Assembly: GCF_036416795.1 (NCBI RefSeq)
Contig: NZ_CP143867.1
Coordinates: 62,001 to 126,000, forward strand
Reading direction: 5' to 3'
Length of the DNA: 64,000 nt
Source: Bacteroides sp. MSB163
GTDB lineage: Bacteria; Bacteroidota; Bacteroidia; Bacteroidales; Bacteroidaceae
The notes beneath the pieces were generated by a model, which saw only the letters and a list, made by a program, of their open reading frames with translations, searched no databases and was not told the DNA's origin. Position numbers and translations under genes: made by a program. Below, in pieces: positions 33,962 to 43,108 of this stretch (its first letter is position 1; each line of letters begins with the position of its first letter).

Positions 33962-35452
33962 CTATTCATGCTGATAGACCCGCACATAATCAACTTTGTA
34001 TTCCAACGGGAACTTGGAAATAGCCGGCGTACCGCCGTTTCCACCCAAAGCGAGATTCAAGAAAATTTGCTGACCAAAACCTTCGCCATCATTACCGGCA
34101 TCCTTGAACGGGTTTCTCCATGATCCTCTCCACCAATCGCTTAAACCGCCAGTACCGTTATTCGTTTGACTTAAATCGATTTCATTCATCAATTCATCAT
34201 CTAAATAAAGTTTGATGTAATTATCATCCCAATCCATGCGCCAAATATGATACTTCTCAGCCCAGTTAGGATCTTTCTTCGTAAAGTCACTTAAAGGCCG
34301 ATTATAAGAATCCCATTTTGCACTCCAGCGAGTATCACTTCCCCAACAAGCATTTGCATGAAGACTTTGCACTCCATTTACAAAATAGTATTCCAAAATA
34401 TCTATTTCTCCACCTAAAGGCCACTCCCAGCACCAACTATCATTACTCCCCCCAGTGGTCCAAATAGCAGGCCATGCACCAGATTCAGTAGGTATCTTAG
34501 CCCTAACAAGCATCGTACCTTGTCTAAATCTATAATTCTTTGTAACAATACTACTTGAAGTATATTCAGCAAACTCACGGTTCGTCTTCCAATCAGTACT
34601 ACCAGACTGATAATTAGGATTATCTACCCGTTCACGTTTTCCTGTGATAACCAAAACTTCTCCATCACATACGCCATTCTTATCTGAATACCACTGTAGT
34701 TCCTGATTACGTTGGAAACCTTCTTCAAAACGCCATACATCCGGATTAGGAATACCTTCATAGTTGAATTCCTCACTCCAAACTAATTTCAGCTTATCAG
34801 ATATCTTTTCAGGAGCCGGATTCGGATCAGGCAAATACTCAGGGCCTGTTTCCGGTTCCACATACTTTACCTGAAAGAAAAGCATCAAGCTGTTAGTTTT
34901 GTCATTAATAGCATATGAAGAAGAATCCACAATTTTCAGAGGTAATACAAAAGTAATATCCCGTTTTTCTTCTTGCGCCAAAGATATCAATTTCTCTGCA
35001 TAAACTAATAATTCAAGATCATCAGATTGCTTAGTTCCAGCCAATAATTCCATTTTATCCGATGGTAATAGATAAAATTCTCCAGGCAAAAGTTCCGCAT
35101 CTTTATATTTCTCATAAATTCCACCTTCTCCAGCCCTGGCTATTACTTTCGATAAGGAATCTTTATTCACGATCAGATTCACAGCAACATCCTTATCAGC
35201 TTTCTTGTCCTGATAGAACGCAAGATTCAACTTATATGAGAAATTATCAGCCTCTTTATTCGCTTTCTTCAATTCTGTGAACAAATTACACTCATTACCA
35301 TCCCACAAAGCACTTGCCTGTTTCAATCCCAGCAGATTAAGATCAAGACTACCTTTATAAGTAAGATCATATCCATCATCACAACCCCAAAAACCGATTG
35401 TGAGAGCAGTCATACAAACAACTGCCAACCATTTTATTTTACTTTTCATCAT
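33962..35452 (-). CDS. GH16 surface lipoprotein with N-terminal DUF1735-like domain
   Basis: A 496-residue lipoprotein that probably makes the first endo-cut in the polysaccharide at the cell surface. The signal peptide ends at a lipobox (IGFWGCDD) and is followed by Asp-rich residues, as is common for surface export. Residues about 25-205 look like a DUF1735/BT_3987-type domain (LNLAFYQDKKADKDVAVNL, then LPLKIVDSSSYAINDK). A Pro-rich linker leads to GH16 (about 235-496) with Glu349-Asp351-Glu354 in GEIDILEYY and FHIWRMDWDD-type strands. The ATG at 35452 is chosen because the longer frame starts with TTG. It lies in the usual PUL slot after SusC, SusD and the surface-binding lipoprotein. The family covers beta-1,3-glucanases and beta-1,3-galactanases; the context favours galactanase. 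Confidence 0.88.
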   Translation of the reverse strand: MMKSKIKWLAVVCMTALTIGFWGCDDGYDLTYKGSLDLNLLGLKQASALWDGNECNLFTELKKANKEADNFSYKLNLAFYQDKKADKDVAVNLIVNKDSLSKVIARAGEGGIYEKYKDAELLPGEFYLLPSDKMELLAGTKQSDDLELLVYAEKLISLAQEEKRDITFVLPLKIVDSSSYAINDKTNSLMLFFQVKYVEPETGPEYLPDPNPAPEKISDKLKLVWSEEFNYEGIPNPDVWRFEEGFQRNQELQWYSDKNGVCDGEVLVITGKRERVDNPNYQSGSTDWKTNREFAEYTSSSIVTKNYRFRQGTMLVRAKIPTESGAWPAIWTTGGSNDSWCWEWPLGGEIDILEYYFVNGVQSLHANACWGSDTRWSAKWDSYNRPLSDFTKKDPNWAEKYHIWRMDWDDNYIKLYLDDELMNEIDLSQTNNGTGGLSDWWRGSWRNPFKDAGNDGEGFGQQIFLNLALGGNGGTPAISKFPLEYKVDYVRVYQHE

Positions 35453-35469
35453 TTTGTGTATCAATTAAG

Positions 35470-36360
35470 TTAATCTAAAGGTATTGTCTCTGGATCATAT
35501 ACTTCTACTTCTACATCATAAAAGTAAATCTCAGCTATATGAAAATAGTTTTTATTCAAAGAACTTGAGATGACATTAAAGCGGAAATGTTTAAACTTCT
35601 TCCCTGCAATTACATAATCAGAAGAATATCTCGTAGCCTTAGTTGCCGGCAATCCACTTAAAACAGTCAACGTTTCCCAGTTTTCACCGTCATTACTAAT
35701 CTGGAACTCTGCTGCTGTAGGATAACCGTCTGTATTAGACGTATTACGGGTGTAATACCCAAAAGCAAAGTTTTCATGTTCCTCTTTAAAATCAATCTGT
35801 ATATAATGAGGTAACGGACTTTGGGGAGTATGCCAGTTTGAATGAAAGAAAGTTTCTATATTTCCGTCAACCAAATGAGCATATTGTCCCTCGCTCGCAT
35901 CAGGATAATTACACGACAGCTGGTCTACAGTCAATTTTACTTCTTTACGCGACTTCTCTGTCATCGTAGCCGGCGCCGCTCCCGATTTAGCTTTCACTTC
36001 CGTCACCATGCTTCCTTGATTTGCAGCATTAAAGGTCTGAAAAAAGAAAGAATAATCGCCAAAGCGGGCACGTGTATTTTCAACTAACAATTCAGTCGTA
36101 CTTTTCGACACCAGTTTGCATATATCCTTTTTCTGTAACGGATCGTTATATCTGATTTGCATATAGGCAAAGTCTTCCTGAGGAGCAGTCCATGTCAATT
36201 TTATCTCTCCCGGCAGCGCTTCCGACTGAACAGTAGAAGCACTAATCGCAACAGGCGTTGCCGTAGAGCCCGTTATTTCAAACGGCTCAATCTTGTCATC
36301 GCAACCGGTCATACCAACAAGTACAGAAACGGTAATTATATATTTCAAATTAAGTTTCAT
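35470..36360 (-). CDS. discoidin (F5/8 type C) surface glycan-binding lipoprotein
   Basis: A 296-residue lipoprotein (SVLVGMTGCDD lipobox) in the SGBP position, right after SusD and 17 bp before the stop-to-start gap to GH16. The N-terminal half (about 35-130) looks like a fibronectin-III-like domain (GEIKLTWTAPQEDFAYMQIRY). The C-terminal half (about 140-290) is an F5/8 type C/CBM32-like beta-sandwich (LVDGNIETFFHSNWH, PHYIQIDFKEEHENFAFGYY, WETLTVLSG, FRFNVISSS, FHIAEIYFY). It should bind substrate at the cell surface and help capture polysaccharide for the two transporters. No catalytic motif is seen. Specificity cannot be predicted. Confidence 0.82.
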   Translation of the reverse strand: MKLNLKYIITVSVLVGMTGCDDKIEPFEITGSTATPVAISASTVQSEALPGEIKLTWTAPQEDFAYMQIRYNDPLQKKDICKLVSKSTTELLVENTRARFGDYSFFFQTFNAANQGSMVTEVKAKSGAAPATMTEKSRKEVKLTVDQLSCNYPDASEGQYAHLVDGNIETFFHSNWHTPQSPLPHYIQIDFKEEHENFAFGYYTRNTSNTDGYPTAAEFQISNDGENWETLTVLSGLPATKATRYSSDYVIAGKKFKHFRFNVISSSLNKNYFHIAEIYFYDVEVEVYDPETIPLD

Positions 36361-36390
36361 ATTCTTTGTGTCTATAAATTATTTAACATT

Positions 36391-38064
36391 CTATTTAATC
36401 TCCCAACCCGGATTCTGCGTCAGATTCTTATTCTTCCGGATTTCAGAATCCGGTATTGGGAAGAAATACATCCTGTCATCCCAAACCAATGTCTTCGTTG
36501 TCTTCTTATATGAGAATAACTCATCACCCAACTTCGTTATTTCCATTCTGGCAATAGAAGTAATTCCTCCTTCTTTCCAACGACGAATATCCCAAAAGCG
36601 ATGTCCTTCAAATGCCAATTCCACCATACGTTCCCGCTTGTAGCATTTCCAAAACTCGTCACTATCAATACCTTTCGGTAACACAGGCATATTAACATCC
36701 GAACGGGTACGTATTTTGTTCACCGCATCACGCGCTGTCAAGAAGAATTCATCGGTAACCGCTTCCGCCGAACCCAAATATTGAAAAAGAGCTTCTGCAT
36801 AATTCAGATAAAATTCTCCTAAACGGAAAGTAATCCAACTATGGCGTTTGCCACCTGTACCGGAACCTGCACTAATATCAATGCTACCATCCAAATATTT
36901 CTTCAAATAATATCCTGTCGGTGTGGCATATGAAATTGGTGCACCATTTCTTCCACCTATATAAGTTTCCAGTGGGTTAGGATTAGAATCGGGCCATTTG
37001 TCACCATTACAAGCAATAGTCATCTTAAAACGCGGATCTCTTCCTTCATAAGGATTTGCCGGATCAGGTTCTCCGCCATTTTTCATCTCGTAAGCATCAA
37101 CTAAAGTTTGTGTAGGACAGTTTCCTGAATTAGCATTTTCCATACCAATGGGAAAGTTATCATATTCCGGCGAACTTGTATCACCCACACGACGAGCAAA
37201 AATCACTTCAGCAGCCTGATAATTATTTGTCCCCCAGAGATCGGTATATTTTCCCAAACTTATGCCATTCTCCGAACAATAATCTATAACGTCCTGACTG
37301 AACAATGCAGCTTGTCTCCACAACTCCTTATCTCCACTTTCATTGAAAAGCTTACTGGCCCGATAGAGTGCAGCGCGTGCTTTTAAGGCCAAGGCAGTAC
37401 CACGATTCACACGTCCGGTCTCAGGATTATCTCCACTTGCCGCATCTCCCTCAAGGTCTTTATAAGAAACCGGAAGCTCAGATGCCACAATGTCACATTC
37501 GCTTATTATAAAATCAAATATCTCAGAAGCTGGTGTACGCCCGATAGAATTAGCCTCTGCTTCAGTCAGTACCTCCGTAGTAAACGGAACATCACCATAA
37601 GCACGAACCAAATTAAAATAGTAATAAGCACGTAGCAAACGAACCTCATACTGATAACGGTTGAAACGAGTCATTTGTGCTTGATAATCTTGTGTAAAAC
37701 GCAAATCATAGAAGTCCAAATCTTTAGCTTCCTTCAGAAAATAATTCACAGCACGGATGCCAGAATAGATTCCCCATTGAGATTTAGGATTCATTGCCGT
37801 CCAGTTGCCATTGGTATAATCCAACACAGAAGACCAAGTTATCGCCATTTCGGCCTCATCACAAGCAGAAGCCAATGAATTTATCCCCGGAAGATCGGAG
37901 TCAAGATAGGAATAGATATTATTCACAAATCCTGCCGTACGCCCAAAATCAGAAAAAACATGCGTATTGTCATAATTGGTATATTCATGGTAATCCATCT
38001 TATCGCTACATGCCGACAGAGAAACTGCACAAACAATACCGATATATATATTTCTAAATTTCAT
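36391..38064 (-). CDS. SusD-like outer-membrane lipoprotein (pair B)
   Basis: A 557-residue SusD homologue. The lipobox is in AVSLSACSDK, the TPR-like helices include RYQYEVRLLRAYYYFNLVRA, and the C-terminal SusD block has FRLGEFYLNYAEALFQYLG and ERMVELAFEGHRFWDIRRW. The ATG at 38064 gives a clean lipoprotein signal; one at 38070 is also possible, and the longer frame starts with TTG. It belongs to the SusC gene at 38105-41125. It differs clearly in sequence from the SusD of pair A (41163-43076), so the locus has two independent lids. Confidence 0.92.
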   Translation of the reverse strand: MKFRNIYIGIVCAVSLSACSDKMDYHEYTNYDNTHVFSDFGRTAGFVNNIYSYLDSDLPGINSLASACDEAEMAITWSSVLDYTNGNWTAMNPKSQWGIYSGIRAVNYFLKEAKDLDFYDLRFTQDYQAQMTRFNRYQYEVRLLRAYYYFNLVRAYGDVPFTTEVLTEAEANSIGRTPASEIFDFIISECDIVASELPVSYKDLEGDAASGDNPETGRVNRGTALALKARAALYRASKLFNESGDKELWRQAALFSQDVIDYCSENGISLGKYTDLWGTNNYQAAEVIFARRVGDTSSPEYDNFPIGMENANSGNCPTQTLVDAYEMKNGGEPDPANPYEGRDPRFKMTIACNGDKWPDSNPNPLETYIGGRNGAPISYATPTGYYLKKYLDGSIDISAGSGTGGKRHSWITFRLGEFYLNYAEALFQYLGSAEAVTDEFFLTARDAVNKIRTRSDVNMPVLPKGIDSDEFWKCYKRERMVELAFEGHRFWDIRRWKEGGITSIARMEITKLGDELFSYKKTTKTLVWDDRMYFFPIPDSEIRKNKNLTQNPGWEIK

Positions 38065-38104
38065 ATTCATAACAGTTAATAAGTTCAAGATTCCAAAACA
38101 TAAC

Positions 38105-41100
38105 TTAAAGTCCTAGCGACAAGCCAATATGTACTGAACGAGTTGCCGGCCACTTATCATTTCCCATTGCTTCAGGATCTGTCAGGTCAATACTGTCAAG
38201 GCTGAACAAGTCAACACCCCGCACATATACTTTGGCCTGTTTCATTTTGATTTTGCTTAACCAAGCAGCCGGGAGTTTGTAATAAACTTCGCAATTGCGC
38301 AATTTCAGGAACGAACGGTCAGCCAACCATACAGAACTTGCATATTGTGTATTATTATCCACAACCTCAGTGCTTAAACGCGGAAAGCGGGCTGAAGGAT
38401 TCTCGGGCGTCCAATGATTATTGTATACATACTTCGATATGGAAGTATTATTAACCAACGGCATATATAAAGAAGAAGAAAGTTGTGCCGTATAATTGCC
38501 TACCCCCTGGAAATATGCATTGAAACCTAATCCTTTCCATTCCAATCCAACGTTAAATCCATAATAGATTTCCGGACAATTATAGTTATATCCCATAGGA
38601 ATCATGTCATTCTCATTAATCACATTATCACCATTGATATCTTTATATTTAATATCACCAGGCTTCACCGGCCCAAATTGTTGTGGGATACTATTAGCTA
38701 TATCAGCATCATCAACAAAATATCCGATAGCTTGTAATCCCCAAACTTGCCCTACAGGCTTTCCGGTCTGATACAAATAATCATAAGCACGAGGTTCCTC
38801 AAGCATCTCTTTTATTTTACTACGACTATATGAGAATGTCCCCCCTGCACTCAGCTGGAAATCACCAATTTTCTTGGTATAATCCAATCCAATCTCAACG
38901 CCATGGCTATCAACTACACCGGCATTTAGATATGAACTCCCCACACCTAATACCGCTGAATTCTGTCCGGAAGCACTTACCCAAATATCCGAACGTCTTT
39001 CATAAAAACCATCTATTGTTAATGTAAGACCTTTCAGCATGGACATATCCAAACCAAGATTATACTTATAGGCTTTTTCAGTAGTTCCGTTTAAAGAAGG
39101 CAAACGTCCTTCTGACCATCCACCGTCACCATTAAAGTTATCTTGTATAGGATAACCGCTGGCACTACCCACAGTAGTATTCCAATAACCCTCAGACGGT
39201 ATATTATCAGTCTGAATAATACCAAATGACCCACGTAACTTCATGAAATCAATAAAATTTTGATTCTTCATGAAATCTTCATTTGAAATAACCCATGCCA
39301 ATCCAACAGTGGGCGCCACTCCCCAACGACTATCAGGATCCAATCTATTCGAAGCGGAAGTAGTCAAGGTGAAATCAGCAAAGTATTTATTGTTATAACC
39401 ATAATGTGTATACCAGGCAACATTCTGTGTATACAAAGTGGTATTTACTCCATTCTTGTTATCGAACTTATAAGTATAGAGTAACATAGAGTAAAGATCA
39501 TGCTTTCCAAACTGACGCGCCCAGTCCACATTCATCTGAAAATTGAACGAACGGTGTTGCCAGTCAAGTTTAGCATTATCACCGGTCACACTTCCTACAG
39601 TTCCTCCCTCAAAATCATTGAATTCTACCGGTTCGCCATTCTCCCATTTAGTTACGGATTGCATACCATATTTGGCACTTTGCCTGTAATCTTCCCAATA
39701 TGAAGCAATGTTATCGTATCCTATACGAACAGATGCACCCAAGCCCTTGGTTATAGATGACAAATCCTGTTGTAAAGCCATATCAGCATATAAAGCACGA
39801 GTATGTCCTTTGGTATATCCACGTCCTTGAGCCAGGTAAACCGGATTCATGCCACCGTCCCAAGTAGAATTACCACCCCACAAACCTTTTTCTGTCCGTA
39901 TAGGAAAAGCAGCCGAAGGAACAGTGAAAATCTTACCTATCAAGTTTTCTCCAGCAGAAGCCGGACGACTAAATTCATTCAAAACTCCCATGATATTAGC
40001 CTGCATACGTGTCTTCGGGCTTAAATCAATATCAAGATTAGAACGGAAATTAGCCTTTGAATATTTATTTTGAGTGGAATATCCTTCATTGGCATTAGCA
40101 TTCTTAATAAAGCCCTTATCATTTTGCAAGTTCATCATAGTAAAGTAACGCATCTTAGCAGAACCTCCACGGAAAGTCAGCGTTGCAATATCCGATGCTC
40201 CATGATCCCGAAACACTTCTTCTGCCCAGTTAACATTAGGATAAAGGTAGGGATATTTGCCACTCTGAAAAGCGCTCAATTCATTTTGTGAATAACGGGG
40301 AGCCCTGCCATCATTACCCAAAGCCTCATTTACAGCACTTGCATAACTGTAGGCATCAGCCATTTCTGGAATACGCGTCTGTGTATTAAATGAATGATCG
40401 TAGGAAAAGCTGATTTCCCTCGTACGATACTTTCCGCGTTTAGTAACGATATTGACTACTCCATTAATACCTCTATAGCCATAAAGAGCTACTGCTGCCG
40501 CATCACGCAACACTGAAACTGATTCAACCTCTTCCGGAGTAATATAATTCAGCGCATTCCAGTTATTGTCACGCTCCAAACCATCCACCAGCAAAAGAAT
40601 CCCGTTATTGCTATTCAATGTTTGTAATCCTCGAATTGTCATAGAAGGTATTTGCTCCCATATATTGGCTGTTTTTTGCATTGTAGTCAAACCGGTTACA
40701 TTACCATAAAGAGTATTACCGATATTCATAGCCGAACGATTATCTATTTTCTCTGCATATACGGTAGAAACTGCCCCTGTAGACTCCGCCCTGTTTTGCT
40801 TTAGACCAAAACCATAGTTTACGTGTTCTGTAGAGAAATCCATGACAATAGTCATTATTTTATCCCCTGTAACAGGAACCACTTTAGTAGCATCATCCCA
40901 AGTCAGCACCTTAATTTTTTTACCTTTCTCAGCAGCTATTTCAAATTGTCCGTTTTTATCGGTAGCGACCTGCACCTGCGGATTGCTTTCAACAAACACC
41001 AGTGCCCCTTCCACAGGATTACCTGTCTTGTCAACCACCTTGCCTGTCACATTGCCATCTTGTGCATAACCTTTCATGCCTGCACAAACCAACATTGCCA

Positions 41101-41125
41101 AAGCTATTATCTTATATTTTTTCAT
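38105..41125 (-). CDS. SusC-like TonB-dependent transporter (pair B)
   Basis: A 1006-residue outer-membrane transporter with a signal peptide (1-21), a carboxypeptidase-regulatory-like domain (VTGKVVDKTGNPVEGALVFV) and a plug in which the usual TonB-box/GYG region is diverged (FGLKQNRAESTGAVSTVYAE). The plug signature SVSVLRDAAAVALYGYRGIN and the barrel (end VHIGLSLGL) follow. Its plug region is clearly of another branch than pair A, where the signature is SITVLKDASATAVFGVRGAN. It presumably imports a different size or form of oligosaccharide from the same polysaccharide. It sits between the two SusD genes with short gaps and is likely co-transcribed. Confidence 0.93.
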   Translation of the reverse strand: MKKYKIIALAMLVCAGMKGYAQDGNVTGKVVDKTGNPVEGALVFVESNPQVQVATDKNGQFEIAAEKGKKIKVLTWDDATKVVPVTGDKIMTIVMDFSTEHVNYGFGLKQNRAESTGAVSTVYAEKIDNRSAMNIGNTLYGNVTGLTTMQKTANIWEQIPSMTIRGLQTLNSNNGILLLVDGLERDNNWNALNYITPEEVESVSVLRDAAAVALYGYRGINGVVNIVTKRGKYRTREISFSYDHSFNTQTRIPEMADAYSYASAVNEALGNDGRAPRYSQNELSAFQSGKYPYLYPNVNWAEEVFRDHGASDIATLTFRGGSAKMRYFTMMNLQNDKGFIKNANANEGYSTQNKYSKANFRSNLDIDLSPKTRMQANIMGVLNEFSRPASAGENLIGKIFTVPSAAFPIRTEKGLWGGNSTWDGGMNPVYLAQGRGYTKGHTRALYADMALQQDLSSITKGLGASVRIGYDNIASYWEDYRQSAKYGMQSVTKWENGEPVEFNDFEGGTVGSVTGDNAKLDWQHRSFNFQMNVDWARQFGKHDLYSMLLYTYKFDNKNGVNTTLYTQNVAWYTHYGYNNKYFADFTLTTSASNRLDPDSRWGVAPTVGLAWVISNEDFMKNQNFIDFMKLRGSFGIIQTDNIPSEGYWNTTVGSASGYPIQDNFNGDGGWSEGRLPSLNGTTEKAYKYNLGLDMSMLKGLTLTIDGFYERRSDIWVSASGQNSAVLGVGSSYLNAGVVDSHGVEIGLDYTKKIGDFQLSAGGTFSYSRSKIKEMLEEPRAYDYLYQTGKPVGQVWGLQAIGYFVDDADIANSIPQQFGPVKPGDIKYKDINGDNVINENDMIPMGYNYNCPEIYYGFNVGLEWKGLGFNAYFQGVGNYTAQLSSSLYMPLVNNTSISKYVYNNHWTPENPSARFPRLSTEVVDNNTQYASSVWLADRSFLKLRNCEVYYKLPAAWLSKIKMKQAKVYVRGVDLFSLDSIDLTDPEAMGNDKWPATRSVHIGLSLGL

Positions 41126-41162
41126 ATTATTTTTCTTATTAATTGAATTTTTCCTGAAACAA

Positions 41163-43076
41163 TTAATTCCAACCCGGATTCTGCGTTAATCCATATTCTT
41201 TATTCACTTCCGATGGTGGGAAAGCAGCCAAATACCATTTCGGACTAAAATTACTCCACCAAGAACGTGCGATATTTCCCAAAGCAAAAACTTCATATCT
41301 GAAATCTGACGGTTTATCAGGGAATTGGCTGGCATTTCCATCCGTTCCACTCCAAGGCTTATCACCTCCACCGTCATTACGGTAGATACGCAGACCATGC
41401 AACGTTTTTTTAAACAAATCGTCACGCTTATAACGAATCATATCGAAGAAGCGTACATCCTCCAAACCAAGTTCGCAAGCTCTTTCACGAAGAATTTCTT
41501 CAAGCAGAGCCTCTTTGTTTGTCATCAGATTCTTGTCCGGATTGCAAGCGTTCAAATCACCCAATCCTACACGAGCGCGCACTTTATTGACATTGGCAAT
41601 AGCACCGGAGAAATCTCCTTTCGCCTGCAAACAAGCCTCCGCATAGATCAAATACATTTCTGCCAAACGCAAATAAGGCCATTCCAAATAGTTTCCGGCT
41701 AAACTTCCCTTGCCTTCTTTAAAAAACTTATAACAACGGAAGCCGGTAGCTCCCGGTCCTGTTTCCAGACGTGAGTCACTAATATTCTCACGACCACCAA
41801 CCCACATTTCCGCTGCATGGTCACCATAACGAGCACCATTCACCAACATAGTTTCATAAAGACGAGGATCACGATTCGGCTGATTGTAATCATTATTAGC
41901 AAAGAAAGGTTGCGCACCCTCTTTCAAATAATCATCAGTAAAAGGTTTTCCATCATTCATAGGGAACATTTGCATATATTCCAATGTCGGGGTATATCCA
42001 CCGAATGTCACCCACTCGCCCCAATAATACCACCAATCCCAATTGTATTTGCCGATAATACGAGTTGAAATGAGTAATTCCGTATTTGCCTCACGAATAA
42101 AATAAGCTTTATTGAACGCTGAACGGTATGCAGCAGGAGTTGCGGATTCGGGTTGTATCAATGAGTAGAAACCACTCTTATCCAATTCTTTAAAGAACTC
42201 ATCACAAGCCGTCCAACAACGATCCCACCAATCTGCACTATACCCCCCATACCATGCTTGCCTATTATCGATAGCAATCTGCGGATTATCATTACAATAA
42301 GGTGTGTTATCATTAAATAACGGACTGGCAGCAAACAATAAGATTTTACACTTCAATCCCATAGCGGCGGCTTTAGTAAAGCGTCCCTGCCAGTTTGTAT
42401 CATCAGCACCTAAACTCCATGGCAACACACCGGAAGCTTCATCCAACAGTCTCACCATAAAATTCACAGTCTCTTCAGCTGTAGCACGCGGTATTTCATA
42501 AGTAGCTTCCACTCCATAAGTTTTCTCTACAAGCGGAAGACCGCCAAAATGGCGAAATAAGTCAAAATAGCGAGATGCCACAATCACTTTTGCCTCAGCA
42601 GCCAAACGGGCTTTTTCAGCATCATCCATATCAGGCACACGCCCTACATTCTCAACAAACATCCATGCTGCACGAATTGCTTCCCAACAGTTCTCCTTTT
42701 TATAATTAAAACGAGTATCGTTTCCATCATCTTCATCACTAGCTTTATATCCACCCGAATAATACTTACGATTCACGCCATCCCATGAATTATGACTGTG
42801 CCAACAATCGGACATTGTCTCAAACATACCAGTATTCATCTTACCGTCCACATCATTCCAGTTTGTAGCAAGGCCATAATACAATTTACTATATGTCTTC
42901 CATAAGAATGCACGAGCATAATCGGCTTTTCCGAAAATTGTGTCCTGATTCATATCACCTGTATCAGGAGCCTTCTCCAAAAAGCTGTCACCGAACTTTA
43001 TCTGATCGACACATGACGAGAACAAGATTGACACTCCCGCAAATGTCGCAATAAACCATTTAGTCAGTTTTTTCAT
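41163..43076 (-). CDS. SusD-like outer-membrane lipoprotein (pair A)
   Basis: A 637-residue SusD homologue with lipobox SILFSSCVDQ, N-terminal SusD helices (RAFLWKTYSKLYYGLATNWN), the helical core (AKVIVASRYFDLFRHFGGLP) and the C-terminal block (YLRLAEMYLIYAEACLQAKG, ILRERACELGLEDVRFFDM). The length is slightly above average. It follows its SusC partner (43109-46252) by 32 bp. It would bind glycan on the surface and close the transporter lid. Confidence 0.93.
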   Translation of the reverse strand: MKKLTKWFIATFAGVSILFSSCVDQIKFGDSFLEKAPDTGDMNQDTIFGKADYARAFLWKTYSKLYYGLATNWNDVDGKMNTGMFETMSDCWHSHNSWDGVNRKYYSGGYKASDEDDGNDTRFNYKKENCWEAIRAAWMFVENVGRVPDMDDAEKARLAAEAKVIVASRYFDLFRHFGGLPLVEKTYGVEATYEIPRATAEETVNFMVRLLDEASGVLPWSLGADDTNWQGRFTKAAAMGLKCKILLFAASPLFNDNTPYCNDNPQIAIDNRQAWYGGYSADWWDRCWTACDEFFKELDKSGFYSLIQPESATPAAYRSAFNKAYFIREANTELLISTRIIGKYNWDWWYYWGEWVTFGGYTPTLEYMQMFPMNDGKPFTDDYLKEGAQPFFANNDYNQPNRDPRLYETMLVNGARYGDHAAEMWVGGRENISDSRLETGPGATGFRCYKFFKEGKGSLAGNYLEWPYLRLAEMYLIYAEACLQAKGDFSGAIANVNKVRARVGLGDLNACNPDKNLMTNKEALLEEILRERACELGLEDVRFFDMIRYKRDDLFKKTLHGLRIYRNDGGGDKPWSGTDGNASQFPDKPSDFRYEVFALGNIARSWWSNFSPKWYLAAFPPSEVNKEYGLTQNPGWN

Positions 43077-43108
43077 ATTCTTAATTTCTTAGTTACAAAT
43101 GAAAACGG